From positions 1 through 5,964 of the forward strand of contig CAKQXI010000137.1 of NCBI GenBank assembly GCA_934281565.1: a DNA stretch of 5,964 bases. Reading direction: 5' to 3'. The stretch comes from an uncultured Prevotella sp. GTDB taxonomy: Bacteria > Bacteroidota > Bacteroidia > Bacteroidales > Bacteroidaceae. Every line of letters begins with the position of its first letter. Position 1 is the stretch's first letter. Shown piece by piece: positions 5,261 to 5,964 of the stretch. A program made the translations under genes and the position numbers. The notes beneath the pieces are model-generated. The model ran no database searches, had not been told where the DNA came from, and saw nothing but the letters and a program-made list of their open reading frames with translations.

Positions 5261-5303
5261 TTAACGTATTTAACCTCTATTAACGGCAGTATTAAGTCTT
5301 AAC
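5261..5303. repeat. Phased TTAAC repeat cluster
   Basis: TTAAC starts at 5261, 5270, 5280 and 5299, and a variant TTAAG at 5292 sits near the missing 5290 position. The spacing of about 9.5-10 bp places the motif on nearly the same face of the helix. It lies about 70-110 bp upstream of the -7 box at 5371. It could be an activator or repressor array or an intrinsically bent segment. Confidence 0.4.
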
Positions 5304-5370
5304 CCTTAGATTATTTGTGCTTTCATATAAAGTTTTCCTCATTTTCTAATAGTTTCTTTGACAAAAATAT

Positions 5371-5378
5371 TATCTTTG
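5371..5378 (+). promoter_or_regulatory. -7 promoter box of the broken second ATPase
   Basis: TATCTTTG matches the Bacteroidota -7 consensus and is identical to the box in front of the intact ATPase, at a similar distance from the start codon (42 bp against 43 bp). The only nearby TTTG (5357-5360) is 10 bp away, too close for the usual 19-21 bp spacing, so the -33 part is poor or degraded. Confidence 0.5.
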
Positions 5379-5420
5379 CGGTGTAAAATATGATACTTAT
5401 ATCAGAAACTATACCGTAAT

Positions 5421-5887
5421 ATGATATTTGAACGCAGAAAATATTTGAAAGAACTTATAGCAGGCTGTGGAAACGGACTTGTGAAGATTATAACTGGAAT
5501 CAGGCGATGCGGGAAATCCTTCTTGCTATTCAATATTTGACATAACTGGCTTTTGGGACATGGCGTGACCGACAGTCACATCATTGAGATACAACTTGAT
5601 GATTTTCGGAATAGGAAACTGAGGAATCCAGACGCTCTGCTTGAGCATATAGACTCCAAGATTACAGATGACGGTAATCCTTATTATGTAGTGTTGGATG
5701 AGGTGCAACATATTGAGGAGTTCGTTGAGGTTATCCTTAGCTTGACTCACATGAGGAATGTGGATGTGTATGTGTCAGGCTCCAATTCGCGTTTCCTTTC
5801 AAGCGATGTCGTCACCGAATTCCGTGGCAGAGGCGATGAGATACGCGTCTGGCCCCTTACCTTTGATGAATATTTTGGTGGCATAGG
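5421..5887 (+). pseudogene. Second AAA_14/DUF4143 ATPase, broken by an in-frame stop and by IS insertion
   Basis: From the ATG at 5421 the reading frame is colinear with the intact ATPase at 1433: Walker A GIRRCGKS (26-33, Cys in place of Ser), Walker B VVLDEVQ (D93/E94), SGSNS and FRGRGDEI are all present. Codon 40 is TGA, where the paralogue has Phe40, and the frame then continues in perfect register. At codon 156 (G-G-I-G) homology ends abruptly at the IS terminus at 5888. The product could at best be a 39-residue fragment. A restart at TTG 5553 would lack Walker A. The DUF4143 half is missing. The upstream palindromes found at the intact copy are absent. It diverges enough from the first copy to be an old paralogue or a separately acquired relative, not a recent tandem duplicate. 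Confidence 0.9.
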
Positions 5888-5906
5888 CAGGGCAGACGCA
5901 TTAAAT
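5888..5906 (+). repeat. IS terminal inverted repeat (right copy)
   Basis: CAGGGCAGACGCATTAAAT is the exact reverse complement of 142-160. The outer end is at 5888, directly against the interrupted ATPase codon 156. Confidence 0.75.
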
Positions 5907-5964
5907 TGCGCTGCCCTCCAAAAGTTTTGACAAGTACTCTTCATCCCAGCCTGCCTTCAGTCTT
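5901..5964 (-). CDS. C-terminal end of presumed IS transposase
   Basis: The minus-strand frame entering from the right edge encodes RLKAGWDEEYLSKLLEGSAI and then TAA at 5903-5901, inside the terminal repeat. The helical, charged tail, the compact ending in the repeat and the context support a transposase C-terminus. No catalytic residues are visible, so the family is unassigned. The other two minus-strand frames are less suitable: one stops early and one has no sensible end at the repeat. Confidence 0.5.
   Translation of the reverse strand, partial: RLKAGWDEEYLSKLLEGSAI

Larger units (their letters stand above)
4990..5420. other. 431-bp non-coding stretch between divergent genes
   Basis: I see no credible coding region here; all ATG frames are very short. 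It must hold the control regions of the UDG-like gene (minus) and of ATPase 2 (plus). Visible elements are a 5-bp stem followed by six T's on the plus strand (5080-5100), an 8-bp perfect hairpin with a CAT loop (5123-5141) followed on the minus strand by ATTTTT, the phased TTAAC array (5261-5303), and a -7 box (5371-5378). Confidence 0.6.
5888..5964 (-). mobile_element. Insertion sequence, transposase-3' end (partial; continues past the right edge)
   Basis: The junction at 5887/5888 is marked by the sudden loss of ATPase homology and by the 19-bp terminal repeat shared with the left IS. Inward, a minus-strand reading frame ends inside the repeat, as in many compact IS elements. The transposase reads leftward, the same direction as in the left copy. 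Only 77 bp of the element are visible, so the family and the target duplication cannot be determined. Confidence 0.75.

Noticed and set aside
161..5887. Circular plasmid or circular transposon carrying one IS, opened inside the IS
   Set aside because: If so, the interrupted ATPase should continue at 161 and the flanks should share a target duplication. Neither is seen.
5553..5930. Treating the second ATPase as an independent gene starting at TTG 5553
   Set aside because: The frame is continuous with the sequence before the TGA, would lack Walker A, and its last 14 codons are IS sequence. It is a fragment of a pseudogene.
1..5964. CRISPR array, tRNA, rRNA or known riboswitch
   Set aside because: No regularly spaced repeats with unique spacers, no cloverleaf or rRNA-like stretches and no recognisable aptamer core were found on either strand by eye.

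Overview
The window looks like accessory DNA from a Bacteroidota genome, most likely Prevotella/Segatella or a close relative. The support is an AT-rich background, several promoters of the Bacteroidota type (TTTG, 20 bp, TAnnTTTG), a long HU-family protein with a C-terminal helix-turn-helix of the kind common in Bacteroidales, and two paralogous AAA_14/DUF4143 ATPases, a family heavily expanded in that group. No rRNA, tRNA or CRISPR is visible.

Both ends are pieces of insertion sequence. Positions 142-160 and 5888-5906 carry a perfect 19-bp inverted match (CAGGGCAGACGCATTAAAT, outer ends facing each other). On the left, the terminus is followed inward by a strong minus-strand promoter and a possible transposase start at position 17. 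On the right, a minus-strand reading frame ends with a stop codon inside the terminal repeat. The simplest reading is two copies of one IS in the same orientation flanking 5.7 kb (161-5887). A contig that breaks inside repeated IS copies would look the same.

Region by region: 161-323 is a regulatory leader with three exact copies of an 11-mer and a hairpin running into the start codon of the HU-like gene (324-962). Then come two gene-start relics, a DEDDh exonuclease fragment (994-1113) and an HD-domain fragment (1206-1295), both cut off after about 30-39 codons. Next is an intact AAA_14/DUF4143 ATPase (1433-2674), whose promoter sits exactly between two related 36-bp palindromes. A short membrane-type ORF (2694-2873) and a frameshifted small minus-strand gene (2847-3057) follow.

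The central accessory block holds an unrecognised helical protein (3145-3669, plus) convergent with two minus-strand genes: a UDG-superfamily-like protein (4309-4989) and, downstream of it across a 14-bp perfect hairpin, a small protein resembling only the C-terminal domain of FtsZ (3730-4209). After 431 bp of non-coding DNA with a phased TTAAC array comes a second ATPase of the same family (5421-5887). It is broken twice: by an in-frame TGA at codon 40 and by the IS at codon 156.

How the genes work together is inference. The ATPase looks like a self-contained, tightly regulated selfish or accessory unit. The UDG-like/FtsZ-C-like pair plus the divergently placed helical protein is the best candidate for an undescribed system, possibly DNA-damage or phage sensing coupled to control of division. 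Nothing in the sequence proves this.
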